Source of the DNA: Lepidurus packardi
Taxonomy: Eukaryota > Arthropoda > Branchiopoda > Notostraca > Triopsidae
Direction: 5' to 3'
Assembly (NCBI GenBank): GCA_023053545.1
Contig: JAKZAN010000006.1
Location: forward strand, 11,973,412 to 12,037,411
Length of the DNA: 64,000 bases
Each line of letters opens with the position of its first letter. The stretch's first letter is position 1. Both the position numbers and the translations under genes were made by a program. A model generated the notes under the pieces. It ran no database searches and was not told where the DNA came from. It worked only from the letters and a program-made list of their open reading frames with translations. Below, piece by piece: positions 46,154-58,723 of the stretch.

Positions 46154-46895
46154 ATATAAACACTAACCTTTATAATCCTGATGCTTTGATTCCTGTACGT
46201 GAACGCACTGCGATTTCGTCTCTAGCGTTCTAAATGACCTCGGAAAAAAAGATAAACTTCGTAAGGAACTCACTTTCCTTTCATTTGACTATAAATCTAT
46301 AAAGTTTCACCCTCGCTACGCCACATTAATCAGTAATTAAGACAAACATTTCAGCGCGAAGCTTCAAGCTCTTCAATTGGAAAAAACACCCTAATCAAAC
46401 TCGCGATCTATTACTGATTCAGCCGCCATATCGGCACTAGAACTTCGAATCTCGCGCCCAACATACCTTGAGAGCAGTTCACAGAGCGCCAGACTGCGAG
46501 TCATCTGGCAGCGGTTCCCGAAGTCGTAGAATCCGCACCTACCCTGTATGCTTTAACAAGGGATCCGCGCCTCCCCTGGGAACCGGTCTGCTGGTTACGG
46601 AATGCGGTCTATTACCTCTATGTAAATAAAAGCGGCAAGAATACATTGCGAACGGAGTTTGGTTTTCTATATAAAAATCTTCATCACGTAAAAGCGAGCA
46701 AAAGTCGCCAAATACATCGCCAATCGCCAAGTGCCTTCAAATGCACGCCAAACTATGCTCCCAAGTCGCCAAAGTTGGCGAGAAATCGCCGTATCTGGCA
46801 ACACTGGTTGCTTGCCGTCCTGCCCGACCGAGAACCGCGCCTGAGAGCCTTTGGGCAAGTTTCGTGTCGGCTTCGCAGTCGGGAGCCCATCCCCT

Positions 46896-47298
46896 ATGGA
46901 AGCCCTGAGAGGACAAAACTCGGGAACCGCAGAAAGTGACTCGGGAACAGCAGAAAGTACACTTATGGGAACATATTGACTTTCGGGAACACGGGAACCA
47001 GTTTTCGGAACATGGGAACCAGTTTTGCCAAAACTGGTTCTCATGTTCCCTAGTTCCCAAAACTTTTGGGAACTTGGGAACATGGGAACAGCAGAAAGTA
47101 CACTTATGGGAACATATTGACTTTCGGGAACACGGGAACCAGTTTTCGGAACATGGGAACCAGTTTTGGTTCTGGTTCCCATGTTCCGAAAACTGGTTCC
47201 CGTGTTCCCGAAAGTCAATATGTTCCCATAAGTGTACTTTCTGCTGTTCCCGAGTCACTTTCTGCGGTTCCCGAGTTTTGTCCTCTCAGGGCTTCCAT
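46896..47298. repeat. Fold-back element rich in GGGAACA words
   Basis: Outer arms (about 46897-47022 and 47176-47297) are complementary over about 124 bp. Inside, a direct second copy of the left arm's inner half lies at about 47083-47168, with smaller inverted pieces around CCAAAACTGGTT. A 7-bp direct repeat ATCCCCT lies just outside (46889-46895, 47300-47306). The reading frames on both strands are products of the repeat, not a gene. Confidence 0.75.
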
Positions 47299-47306
47299 AA
47301 TCCCCT

Positions 47307-48509
47307 GGGGGGGGGGGGCGGGAAATTCGGAGCACTTTTTAGAGAAAGCCCATGCATAATGAAAAAATTATTTGACAAAACTCTTTAAGCTTGCTAACAG
47401 GTAGTGACAAATGCACACTTTTTTCCAATGAGTAATAAATTAGCACTATACAAATGAAGTTTGCAACTATGAGAAATACGTTACCTAAAAATGCCTCCTT
47501 TGGTTCTGCATGAGCTGCTAATAAAAGAAAACTCTTCCTTTTAGGTTCCTTTCAAATGTGACACGCCGTCTTCGAGAAATCTTGTTCCGAAAGTTTGACG
47601 ACTTGATTTGGTACACTGTGCTGCTACAACAAACTGGGGTGTAAATTGTTCTTTTCAAAAGCAAAATAAGCGTAGAAACTTTGCCGTCAATTAGCTATCA
47701 AATTCTTTTCTGACTTTCTTACGCAAGTCTTTCGCCAAAAAAAAAAAATCAGTGCCGTCTGTGACTCTTTCCTTTCAATAAGGCTAAGGCACACAGGAGC
47801 CTTTGAAAAGACCTAGCTCGTGTGATAAATTTTGAGGAAGATTAAATGAAGCACACAATTATAGTTGCTACTAATTGATTCTTTCTGGAGGTCTTGCTAC
47901 TAGCTTCTAGGCAGCTTTCGATAGGGGCTACGCAGTTCTTTCTCAACTGCTCTATAAATGACAGAGCAACCACGTCTCAGTTGAGTTAGGTTAAGTTAGT
48001 TTAGGTTAAGTTAGATTAAGTTAGATTAGGTTGGGACTCCCTCCTCGTTTCCTCAAGAGAAACCTCCTCCTCGTTTCCTCGTCTCCTTCTTCTTTGTGTT
48101 GTTAAAGACGACAGGCGAAGTGGCATCGCATCGTCGTCTGCTGCATTCACAATAGGTGCCGCTGTATGGCATTCGGTAAGCCCCAAATCGAATGCCATAT
48201 CGCTCGCTGTCTATTCAACTCTGACTTGGGTCCGAACACGAATTTACACTATTCTATTGGGATGGGCGTGCTTAGGAAAGTGCATGTTAAAGGAAGGTGA
48301 TAGAATTCGGACCTTCCGACAGATTTGGACCGTCAGACAGGAATGTTTCCATTCCCCTCCCTAGCTCCCGGAACGCATTTTTTTTTTAGCAAAGAGTGGT
48401 ATCGCTAAGTGACAGCGTGTACTGGTTGAAGGAAAACATTCTCGCGAAACGCGTCAATTCGTTAGGTGTCAAAATTATGAAATGACTTAAACTCACTACT
48501 GAACGCGAA
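47307..48509. repeat. Intergenic stretch with TTAGG-like run and dispersed repeat
   Basis: Unassigned to about 47970. A degenerate TTAGG-like run (about 47978-48030) follows, then 48085-48310 matching the dispersed repeat at 11520-11725, with a 60-bp insert containing GGCATTCGGTAAG. The rest is unassigned up to the P-like terminus at 48510. Confidence 0.55.
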
Positions 48510-49739
48510 CACAGTATAAAGGTTTACACAGTATGGTAACAGGGGTATCTTCCAATGTTAAGGTTTTCTGACGACCTTCTCGGTCGCCCGAGTAATATTC
48601 AGGTAAAAGGCCAGAAAATGAAAGGGTACATTCGCAAACCTCCCAGTGCAGTTCAAAAAAGGTCACGACGGTTTACAAAGCGCGTAATTTAAATCTATTG
48701 CTTTAAACTATGAAGCTTAAAATAAAAGCTTTAAGCTTAAAATAAAATATGAATGAACTAGGTCAAAGCACAACACGTATACACATTCTAGACTATTTCG
48801 CGTTACCCAGGTTGCACCACGAGGAGGCAGTCTATTTTGCAACCCATACATAGGTGTTTTATAGTATACAGGTTTAACCCCATATACTATAAAATACCCA
48901 TGTATATTAATGTCTATATGTGTTGTTATGACTATTTATGTCTATATACGAGTTATCCATTACATTGGTACTTTACAACTATTCCTAAATGTTACTAACT
49001 TTTGCAAGTTTAGTATTTTTCTTAACACGTTTAACTACGGCTCTTTCTGCTACAGCTACATTTTCTTCTTTAAGTGTATAGTAAATCCTAACTCGAACGA
49101 ACAAATTAAAAAAATAATCAACTGGAAAAGCTTCGCATGTCAATTCAGATAAATAAAGCAGTTTAAATTTAGCAACAATAACACTAACTATCCCTGGTTC
49201 ACAGAAGGATTCCTGATAAGTTTCCTGAAAAACGGACTCACACTTAAAAAGATACTGAATAAAGGCCTCGCTCGGGACTATTAAGCTTCCACATGAAGGT
49301 CGCTTACTGTACGCCCTTTCCTCAGTGTACGTATGAGCGGATGCTGGGTTACACTGTACAGTACGAGACTTGCAAAACTGACAATCATGGCGCTGAAAAT
49401 TTTTTCGCAAAAAATACCCAACAACGTAAACAAAACCCGTCTCATCTAACTCGTCCGGATGCCACTCAACTTCTTCTCTTAGCGCCTCTGTTCCCTCGCG
49501 AAATTTTGCGTTTTCTTGAAAATCACAATTACCTGAACTATTGTCAGACATGCGCTGAATCTTGGCTAACAAATTCTTCTTGTACAGGTTAAGGAATCGA
49601 AGTGGTGTAGGGTTGCAGGAAAGCTTGTTGTTTTGTTTGTTTGGCAAAGTTGTTTGTTTGGCAAATCCCTTTGTCTGGTGACTAGCATATAGTTTGACTT
49701 CGCCGGTGAGATTGTAAGGGCCCAATTTGTACACCACTG
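48510..49739 (-). mobile_element. P-like transposon fragment with intact 3' terminus
   Basis: Starts CACAGTATAAAGGTTTACACAG and repeats the 3660-4280 sequence almost base for base. It then extends further into the transposase gene (minus strand) to about 49739, where non-LTR sequence begins abruptly. The other terminus is absent, so sequence was lost at this junction. Confidence 0.8.
48985..49737 (-). pseudogene. C-terminal half of a P/THAP9-type transposase
   Basis: About 250 open codons. GFVYVVGYFLRKNFQRHDCQ-F-C (the Cys pair of the P-family C-terminus), GSLIVPSEAFIQYLFKCESV and FFNLFVRVRIYYTLK are typical of P-element/THAP9 transposases. It ends in a Lys/Ala coiled segment. The THAP domain and the catalytic residues are outside the surviving part. 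This is the longest coding remnant of the family in the window. Confidence 0.75.
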
Positions 49740-49810
49740 ATCAATCTTGACTATGGCCTTTTGTAGTTTCTTAATCGCCTCCAGAGCGTCATTTCCTTCA
49801 GCGAATATTC

Positions 49811-50386
49811 CTAGTCATCCGCGAAGTTACTTGGCGGTGAAATGGGTTCGCATCTTGGGAAATCATACGTCATAACGTTATATAGAATCAGGCTCAAGAG
49901 TGATCCTTGAGGTAACCCTCTTTCTATCTTTCTCACGTCAGATAGGACACTACCCACTCTGACCTTGATTTTGCTTTGTGTTAGGTAATTTCCTAGCCAT
50001 TTTAGAGGGGGTCCCGTTATCCCTAGCCTACCTAGCTTTACTAAAAGGCCGTCTATCCACACTCTATCATAAGCTTTTTCGATATCTAATCCTGCTACCG
50101 CTAAAGATTTTTTCTTTCTTAAGGCCTCTTTTCCAGCGTTTACTATCCTCAATAGTTGGTCTTGAGTGGATCTTCGTGGCCTGAATCCTGACTGGAAATT
50201 AGGTAGTAGATTTTGGGATTCTAGTATATACACAAGTAATTTCTTTACCATTTTCTCTGCTAATTTTGCAACACATGACGCTAGTGATATCGGTCTGTAC
50301 GAGGACGGGTCTATTGGTGACTTTCCCGGTTTATTTATGGGGTGGATTACGGCAGTTTTCCATTGCTCAGGGATCTCGCCTGTCAA
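49811..50386 (-). pseudogene. Non-LTR reverse transcriptase domain, truncated
   Basis: Open for 191 codons: IPEQWKTAVIHPINKPGKSP, SYRPISLASCVAKLAEK, FQSGFRPRRSTQDQLL, GLDIEKAYDRVW (catalytic Asp) and GLPQGSLLS, ending in FADD (catalytic pair) where a stop follows. Motif spelling is that of the Jockey clade. The upstream linker (50957-50387) is broken by one or two shifts. Beyond 49811 only about 70 bases remain before the P-like fragment. Confidence 0.88.
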
Positions 50387-51325
50387 TCAGCTCTCATTAA
50401 TTATGTCTAGGATGGCAAACAACCAATTTCCTGGGAGCGTTTTAATTATTAGGCTATGGATTTCGTCTTCACCATGGCTAGTTTGTTTTAGGGCACTGAT
50501 AGCTTCTAGTATTTCTGATATCGAGAAGGCTCTTGGCAGCTTAGCTTCTGCCTTACAATTGTTTTTATCCATATATAATTTAGTTTCCTCTCGAGTTTTT
50601 AGGATTTCGTTTTCTTGTATGTCAAACTTGTATGTCTTGTATGTCGTGGTTATGGACGGATGCGAAGTAGTCCTCAAAGATCGAGGCTGTTTCTTTTTCA
50701 GTTTTGGTATATTCCGCGGGGGACGAACACGGTACTTTCAAGCTTTGAATTTGTGAAGTCGGTTTATTTGTCAGCCATCCTATTTTTTTCCTGAAAATTT
50801 GTGATAGCGTTTTATCCGTTATGGTTTCAGTAAATTCTCTCCACGCTTGTCGTTTTGACTCTTTAACCACTCGTATGATTTTTGCTCTAGCTTTTTTGTA
50901 ACCTTCCAAATTTGACGGTGTTGGATTTGATTTCAGCATCCTCAAGGCGTATCTCATGATACCGATGGCTTTCTTACACTCCCCATTAAACCAAGGTTTA
51001 TTCAGCTTGTTTTGGATTTTACTGCTAACTATATTAGTACTTGTTTTGAGATGAAGGTTTTACTAACATCAATTAGGGTATCACATAGATCTGTGTATTT
51101 CTCCTGTGGGCTATTGCATTCTTTCCTTGTTGGGTCAGTACGTTTTAGGGTTTCTTTCCACTTACTCCAATCCGCTTTTTTAAAAATCCAACGGCTTGGT
51201 TTGGTATTCGTAATTACGATTTCTAGATTTATATCTAAGATTACGGGGAGGTGGTCACTACCCAAGTCATTTCTGACCCAAATATTGGTGTATGTTATTA
51301 GTCTTGCACTACCAATGCACAGATC

Positions 51326-51668
51326 TGTGATGTTACTATTTAAACGCTGTACTTACGTTGTAGGCTTCTGATGAGCACTAGTAACTACGACAACGCAAGA
51401 GACTTTGAAGCTCATTCCTCAACTGTATTCTCACTGACTCAGTTCGTTACACTCGTTACATTCGCACGGACTCCTCAGCTCGTTACACTCTGGTATCACA
51501 CTGGCTACCCGAATCACTTCCCTGCTGTCCTTTATACCTTCCGGTAACTGAACAACAGGGTTGTAAAAAGTGATGGCTCTGTTGTCACTAGAAGAAAGGT
51601 CTTCTTCGTCCGTCACAACAAAGCCATAAACACTAAAGCGTTTCTAGGTCGCTTAAAGTGTCATTACA
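51326..51668 (-). repeat. 3' LTR of the Gypsy element
   Basis: 343 bp; near-identical to the 5' LTR. It includes the GTTCGTTACACTCGTTACA repeats and ends in the element's terminal dinucleotides. Confidence 0.95.
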
Positions 51669-51765
51669 TTACTCCCCCTCTTCCGAAAAGTGACGCGTCC
51701 TCGCGTAAACTGACGTCTAGTCCACGCGGTTAAGGAGGTTCGCCAATTTTTTATTTTTTTATTTT

Positions 51766-51767
<2 letters not shown>

Positions 51768-51797
<30 letters not shown>
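51768..51797. repeat. 30-base T homopolymer after the Gypsy stop codon
   Basis: The T run (A run on the element's sense strand) follows directly after the polyprotein stop and extends a T/A-rich stretch starting at about 51747. The length should be treated with caution. Confidence 0.9.
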
Positions 51798-51802
<5 letters not shown>

Positions 51803-54800
51803 GGTTGAAATCGGGAGGGTTTTTTTATTGTTCGTCTATCTCGTAGAGAATAGGTTGGAGGGGGTCTTGTTTCCTGGCTTGGCGACACTGTTGGGGTGAA
51901 AAAATGCGGGTTAGGGTCGTTATCAATTGGTATTGGGGTGGGGTGATTTGAAGGACTGCGGAGTATGTCCGCATATGTGGCGCTGTCGGAGGAATTTGAT
52001 GGCGTGTAATGATGTATAGTTGTGCTAGAGGGCCTTTTGGGGGAGGTTGGTGGGGGCGGTATGGGGCTCATTGGCCGGGGTTCTTCCCGTGTTCCTACTT
52101 TCGGGTCCCTACACTCGTCATATTCCCAACACTGTTTCAATCGGTTTACGTGTACTGTATGCTTTTTGCAGGAGATGGGGTCGATTAGTGTCGCTGTAAC
52201 CGGAGAGGGTCTATCAATGATTCGGTAAGGACCAGACCATCTATAGTCCAATTTCCTGGAAAGACCTGGTTTCGTTGCGGGCTTCGTCATGTACACTTTG
52301 TCTCCCACGCGAAACTGACGTTCGGTTGCGGTCTTGTCATAATATTGTTTTTGTTTTTCTTGCGCTGTTTTCAAGTGCGACTGTGCGATTGTCCATGCCG
52401 TATGGAGGTGCGATGTCAGTTTTTCTTTGTAGTCGGGGTATGAGAGTACCTGTGCTGATTTAGGTGACAATATGGAATCTATTGGAAGGGCTGGGTCCCT
52501 ACCATAAAGCAGGTAGAATGGTGATTCTAATGTGGAGGACTGAATGGAGGTTCGGTACGCGAGGAGGAGGTATGGCAGGTGTTCGTCCCAGTCCGTATGG
52601 GTATCATTTACATAATGGGAGATCATATCAGCTAAAGTTTTATTGAACCGTTCTGTGAGGCCGTCGCACTGAGGATGGTATGGTGTGGTCCTTTGCTTGG
52701 TGGTATTTAGGAAGGCGCAGATATTTTTTATTAATTCGGCCATAAAATTAGGGCCTTGATCAGATAGGAGGTGTCGAGGTGCTCCGTGTCTTGTAATTAA
52801 TTCTGCGCAATATAACTTCGCAACGGTTTCGGCTTTTTGGTCGGGTATGGCGTAAGCTTCTGGCCATTTAGTTAAATAGTCTGTGAAAACTATTATGTAT
52901 TTGTTTCCTCGAGGTGTACCCGGAAGCGGGCCGAGGACGTCGACGGCAATTCTGTCGAAGGGGCGCTCTGCTATAGGCATTGGCATTAATGGAGCCCTAA
53001 GGGTTTTTGTGGGTGATTTGCGTTTATTGCAAGATGGGTAGGACCGTATGTACTTCTTTACGTCCCTATAGAGGCCTACCCAATAGTACCGGGCTAGGAT
53101 TTTATTATACGTTTTTTGTATGGCCAGATGTCCTGCGGTTTTGTGGTCGTGTAGACTGGATAGGATAACCGTTCGTAAGGTCTCGGGGACAATTGGGAGT
53201 GGGACTAGGGTTTTACTATCGTGAATGCTGGGCCGTAGGCGACAGAGGATGCCGTCGGAGTTTAGCAGATATTCGTGTGATTTTTGTTTCCAGTGTGAGT
53301 TCATTTTCTGCAATATTGGGGATGAATTTCCTGATAAGAGTTGCAGCAATTTGGAACAAGCTGGGTCCTTCTGCTGTTCTAGGACGAATGTTGCTATCGT
53401 GAAGTTATCTTCACCTGTAATTATGGCGACCGGGGTACGGGACAAGCCGTCAGCATTTCCGTGTTTCTTACCAGGTCGGTGATTGATCGTAAAATCGTAT
53501 TCCTGTAGCCGCAAAGCCCAGCGTGACAGTTTAGACGTATGATCTTTATTTGTCATTAACCATTTCAACGGGTTGTGGTCTGTCACGACTTCGAACTTTC
53601 GTCCGTATAGATATGCATGAAAGTGTTTTACGGCGAACACGACCGCTAGTGCTTCCCTTTCAACTGTAGCGTAGCGTGATTCCGCCGGGTTGAGCTTACG
53701 GCTGGCGTATGCGATTACTACTTCGCGGTTATTCTGGAATTGTGCCAGAACCACTCCGAGTGCTGTGTTAGAAGCATCGGTGAAAAGTGTAAAAGGCTTC
53801 GTGAAGTCCGGGTAAGCTAGTACGGGATGTTTTGTTAGGGCCAGTTTGAGTGTGGAAAATGCATTGTGAGTTTGTTCGTCCCATCGAAATGTACTATATT
53901 TGCTCGTTAGTTTAGTAAGGGGGTTTGCTATAATAGCGTAATTTTTTATAAACCGCCTGTAATAGTTTGAGAGCCCTAGAAAAGATCGGACGTCTTTGGT
54001 GCACCCGGGTTTAGGGAAATTTTGGACGGCTATGATTTTTTCGGGATCTGGGGCTACTCCGTGTGCCGATACTATGTGACCCAAGTACTTAACCGATTGT
54101 TGCCCGAAATGGCATTTCTTTTGCTTGAGTTTTAACCCCGCTTTTGAAAATAATCCCAATACAGTACGAAGGTGGCTGATATGGTTTTGGAAGGATTTGG
54201 AGAATATTATGACATCATCCAAATAGACCATGGCGAAATTGTTGCAGATTGGAAGCAATAGTCGTTGCATTAAACGTTGGAACGTTGCAGGGGCGTTAGT
54301 TAGTCCGAATGGTAGGCATTGGAATTCGTAGTGCCCATTGAATGTGGAGAAAGCCGTTTTTTCCCTATCTTCCGGAGCCACTTCTACTTGCCAATAGCCG
54401 CTGGCTAAATCTAATGTTGAGAAGAATTTCGAATTTCCAAGTAGGTCTAGCGTGTCGTCGATGCGAGGTAAAGGGTAAACGTCTTTTTTAGTTATGTTAT
54501 TTAACTTCCTGAAGTCCACGCAGAACCGTTCCGAACCATCTTTCTTTTTTACTAGGATAACGGGTGCACTCCAGGGAGAGTTCGATGGTTGAATGACATT
54601 TTTTTTTAACATTTCTTTGACGTGCTGTTCTATTACGCCACGCCGAGCTATTGGGACGCGATATGGCCTCTGGTGGATGGGTGGGGCGTTGCCTATGTCG
54701 ATTGTATGCTGGACCAATGTTGTCCTGCCCAGTTCGCTGTCGTCTCTTGCAAAAACATCGCGAAATTCTAGCACGAGTTTTAAAAGGTCGCGGCGTTGGT

Positions 54801-56667
54801 AGGGTCGGAGATCTCCGAGGTTAATATCCTTTGGCAAGGCGAACTCGAGTGCAGGTGCATCGTGTACGGCCGTTATAGACACCGTTTCGGCATCTGATAA
54901 TGATCCAAGTTCCGTCCCGCGTTTTATTGCGAACCACATTGTTCCCTTCATTATAGACACAAATGGGGATCCTATGTGCATTGATGTTGACAACGGCGTC
55001 TTCTGCGTATAGGCTAGGATGGGGGGGGGGGGGGTCATTTCCAGTGGGCTGGGGTATAAAGTTTGTCGGAAGTATCCGGTAGCAAGGGGGCACGTTTTGG
55101 ACACCCCATATATCATGCATTTAGATCTGGCAGGTATGTATACCAGTTGAGGGTTGATAACGGGGAAATACTGTTCTCGAGCTAAATTGATATGATTAAG
55201 TGTCTCTACTTGGCCTAACCTGGGTATGTAAATTGCCAGTTTCGACCCGTCGATGATCATTTTTAGGGAGCGGATAGCGTCCATTCCAAGAATACACTCG
55301 TGGGAAAGCTTGTAGACGACATGACATTTAAGGCTTATAGTTTTGTCCGCGACTGTTAATGGTAGTATGAAGCATCCCATCGTTGGGATGGCCTCCCCGG
55401 TTGCCGAAGTTAACCTTGTATGTGTGGGGATCATGTGTGTTCGCAAAGCTCGGTCGAGTAATTTGAACGTTTGATAGTGGAGAACTGTTATTCCAGCCCC
55501 TGTGTCTACTAAGGCTCTAATAGGGGTTTTTCCGACAAAAATTTTACAGAGTATCCGATTTTTAAAGATTTTGGGTGAATCAAAGGGTTTTATATTGTTT
55601 AGTGGAAGTGCCGGTTGACCTTTGTTATTTACAACCGGCACCGTTAGTTTTGTTGACGGCTGGCGAGGGACAGGGGCGGGAGCCCTGCATACGGCTGCTC
55701 TATGTCCCAGTTTTCCGCATCTATAGCAGGTAAAGTTTGGCCTATTTCCTGGGGGTCTAGGTGAACTGGGCCTTTGAAAACGAGCGTGTCGCAGTCCGGA
55801 GGATGGACTTCTGTGAGGAGAAAATGAATTTTGTCCCCTATCTAATCTTTCATAGGGTTGTTGGGGATCGTAATTTGAGGGGCTTCGTCCACGGTAACGC
55901 GCTGTATTGAACGGGTGGCGTTCTGTAGATGGGCTGCGGGAACGACTTGCGGGACGTCGTTCGCTAGAAGCTTTAAGATTAAGCGCTGCGACTGTCTCTT
56001 GTAGTTGTGTTATCAGATTTTGAGCGGCAACGGTGGTTGGGACGATCTTTTCGTTCCGCTCTTGTTTTACTGAAAGATTGACGGCTTCCGTGAACGTCTC
56101 AGGTTCCTTATCGAGCACGTACCGTTTTAAGTGCGGTAGGAGACCGCGAATGAAATTCAACTTCATACCGCGGTCGAAATTTGCTTCGCGTTCTTTTTGT
56201 ATATCTACTGTAGGGGAGAGGCCCGGGCCATGCTCCTGCAGCTGCCTTGCCAGGCGTCTGATATCGTCAGCAAATTCTCTCACCGGCTGATCCTTGCTTT
56301 GGGAACAGGTCTGTAGGGCTTCGAGTGATTCAGTTTCCGAGTATTTGTCGTCGAAACGATCTTTCAGATACGTCTCGAAGTCGGCAAACGTTTGAATAAG
56401 GTTGCTGTGCCTTAACTCATCGTAATACTCTCCTGCTTTCCCTGCGAGTTTTTGTGCCGCCATACGGAGTTTTGTATCTTCGTCCCATTTCGCAAAATGC
56501 CCTTTTCGATCTACTTCGTTTAGAAAATCCCGTATTGTAGGTCCGGGTTTTGTTCCCGTGAAGCGTGGCAACTCCGTTAGTAGCGAGTGATTAATTAGGG
56601 GAAAGAAGAGTCTTTCGAACTGCTGTTCGGAGAACGTATAGTTTTGCGTGGACGGGGCTTCAGCCAT
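51796..56667 (-). CDS. Gypsy Gag-Pol polyprotein (single frame, ~1623 aa)
   Basis: I start it at the ATG at 56667 (MAEAPSTQ); the frame is open further upstream but only from a TTG inside the primer-binding site. Order: Gag (to about residue 310), CCHC knuckle CYRCGKLGHRAAVC (about 314-327), aspartic protease LVDTGAG (about 388), reverse transcriptase with YLDDV (about 814), RNase H FTDASN (about 958), integrase zinc finger (H-x-H-x-C pattern, about 1175-1205) and integrase core (VDVLGPL about 1241, DQGPNF about 1306). It ends in a Pro/Ser-rich tail without a visible chromodomain. Gag and Pol are fused with no frameshift. No env gene. An 8-residue stretch near 55020 is coded by a 14-base G run, a likely weak point. 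Confidence 0.96.
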
Positions 56668-56733
56668 TGTGTTATAGGAATAACTACTGCTTGCCGCGTA
56701 TCGGGGCTTCTGGTTCTGTTCGGCTGCCACCAA

Positions 56734-57073
56734 TGTGATGTTACTATTTAAACGCTGTACTTACGTTTTAGGCTTCTGATGAGCACTAGTAACTACGACA
56801 ACGCAAGGGACTTTGAAGCTCATTCCTCAACTGTATTCTCACTGACTCAGTTCGTTACACTCGTTACATTCGCACGGACTCAGCTCGTTACACTCTGGTA
56901 TCACACTGGCTACCCGAATCACTTCCCTGCTGTCCTTTATACCTTCCGGTAACTGAACAACAGGGTTGTAAAAAGTGATGGCTCTGTTGTCACTAGAAGA
57001 AAGGTCTTCTTCGTCCGTCACAACAAAGCCATAAACACTAAAGCGTTTCTAGGTCGCTTAAAGTGTCATTACA
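56734..57073 (-). repeat. 5' LTR of the Gypsy element
   Basis: 340 bp; lacks one CTC triplet present in the other LTR. It must carry the element's promoter. Confidence 0.95.
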
Positions 57074-57906
57074 GATCGATCGTAGTCCCTTTCCCTGTTG
57101 CGTCACTTATGTGGGAAGCGTTGTAGGGGGTTGAGAGTAGTGTTAGATCTCGCGACGTTTCAATAAATTCGTAAAAGATAGTTCCGTCCCTATTTGGGGA
57201 TCCGGCTGACCAGCTGTTATGATTAGCATTCATATCTCCCACAATTAAATTCTCTCCGTTTAGATATTTTTTGGTAGTGTCTTAATTCTTGAATTTGTAA
57301 GTGTCTGTTATCTGGATAAAGTATTCGGTTGTATATGCCTAGTATTGTAATTTGCTTTACTTTTCCCGTTTGTATTTCAGTACACGCAGATTTCAAAGAT
57401 CCCTTAGGGTAAGGTTCCATAATAATTTCTCTACAGTTAATTTCTTTCTTTGTTAAAAAAATGATTCCTCCTCCCCTTTCTCCTATTCTGTCCATCCTAA
57501 TACTGTTGTACCCCAATATACTGAATCTATCTTTTTCTTTTAGCCATGTTTCTGAAATAAAAATTATTTCTGTTTTTTGTGTGATTCACTTAGGTAGTTT
57601 AGCAGATACTGACTATTTTGTTTTAAGTTCCTGGCATTCCAAAATATAATTCGTATCGGATTTAGGCTTGGGTCCATAGTGATATGTCATTTTTTGAAAT
57701 CTGGATTTCGAATGAGGCTGTAAAAAGTGAGGCTAAAGCTACATTTCTTTCTTGCGGAGAGTCCATTGATAGTGCGATTACAATTGCCTATACAATTATC
57801 TTAGCTATTTCCATTTTATTTAGTGTCTGAGTTTGTACCTTTTCTGCGTACGTAGTTTTCCTCGTTTGTTGGGTTCTTGATTCAAGTACTGTTCCAATTT
57901 GGCGGT

Positions 57907-58723
57907 TCAGCTGTGGGTTTGGTCTGGATTTTCGTGGGTGTCGTCCTGGGTTAATGAAGAGAATTGAACCTGGGTATTTTCGATCTCTACTGGTTTATCC
58001 TGAGTTTTAAAGTTCTTAAGTTTGAGACACACGCTCGCATTTGAAGTGTGCTGTCCTTTGCAATTGTAACAAGTCGCCTTTTCCCCTTCTTTTGCCTTCT
58101 TGGGGCACATAGCGTATTGGTGTTCGCTAGATAAACAGAAGACACAGCGATTAATTACTGGTCTACAAACTTTTGCTGTGTGTCCAATTTTTTGGCATTT
58201 GAAGCATACCGGTGGGAGTGGGTTGACCATGGACACCGGGTATGAAAACACCTCTATCATTAGTTTCTCTATGTGTACTTCTGGCCTATTGAAAGTTATT
58301 TGGACCATTGCCATTGGTTTGTAAGACCCATCTAGCAACTTCCTTTTACATTTTTTCACGTATTCCACATCATCCCTTCCCCACAGGTCTAATAGGCACT
58401 CATCCGGGATTTCCACCAGGACTCCCTTTACTAGGGCGTGAGCTCTTTTTTTAGAATTCTGTTTCCGGATTTTGACATTATATTCGCCTATTCTTTTTAG
58501 GGCTAATATTCTTTTCCATATTGGCCTTAGAGTTACCTTTCATGAGCAACTCCCCGTTTCTCGTTAGTTTGGTATCCGCAATTAGATGGCCAATACTCTC
58601 TTTAATACTGATGGCAGCTACTACCAAAGTTCCAAGGTTATGGAAAGACTGCTCATTCCCTTCTAAGTCTACCCATGTTGCAAATATTACTCCTAACTCC
58701 TCTACGGGTTCCTTGTTCTCCAA
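57907..58723 (-). pseudogene. Non-LTR ORF1 (Gag-like, three CCHC-type knuckles)
   Basis: Starts MENKEPVEELGVIFATWVDL and continues (with one frame change near 58478-58416) to a Cys-rich C-terminus, CF-KCQKIGHTAKVC, CVFCLSSEHQYAMC and CYNCKGQHTSNASVC, the triple knuckle arrangement of Jockey-clade ORF1 proteins, which bind their own RNA. Upstream of the endonuclease frame, as expected. Confidence 0.85.

Larger units (their letters stand above)
43862..46806. mobile_element. Second hAT transposon, decayed, perfect 8-bp TSD
   Basis: Ends CAGTGTTGCCAGAT and complement (ATCTGGCAACACTG), flanked by an identical 8-bp TSD GTTGCTTG at 43854-43861 and 46807-46814. Contains a broken minus-strand hAT transposase, two palindromes (44826-45153, 45174-45277) and a nested P-like fragment (45573-46153). 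The ends and transposase differ from the hAT at 12760-18935, so it is a separate family. Confidence 0.87.
51326..57073 (-). mobile_element. Full-length Gypsy-type LTR retrotransposon (5748 bp)
   Basis: Two LTRs (51326-51668, 343 bp; 56734-57073, 340 bp), TGT...ACA bounded, differ by only two substitutions and a 3-bp gap. The 4-bp TSD is GATC (51322-51325, 57074-57077). A purine-rich tract (51670-51684, minus strand GGAAGAGGGGGAGTAA) precedes the 3' LTR. A candidate primer site TGGTGGCAGCC follows the 5' LTR (56733 downward, after one T). The polyprotein is open. The high LTR identity means a recent insertion. Confidence 0.96.

Noticed and set aside
46667..47388. Several overlapping 150-180-codon frames rich in EHGNQF / VPKTGSRVPE
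   Set aside because: They occur on both strands because the region is a palindromic repeat of GGGAACA words; not protein-coding.
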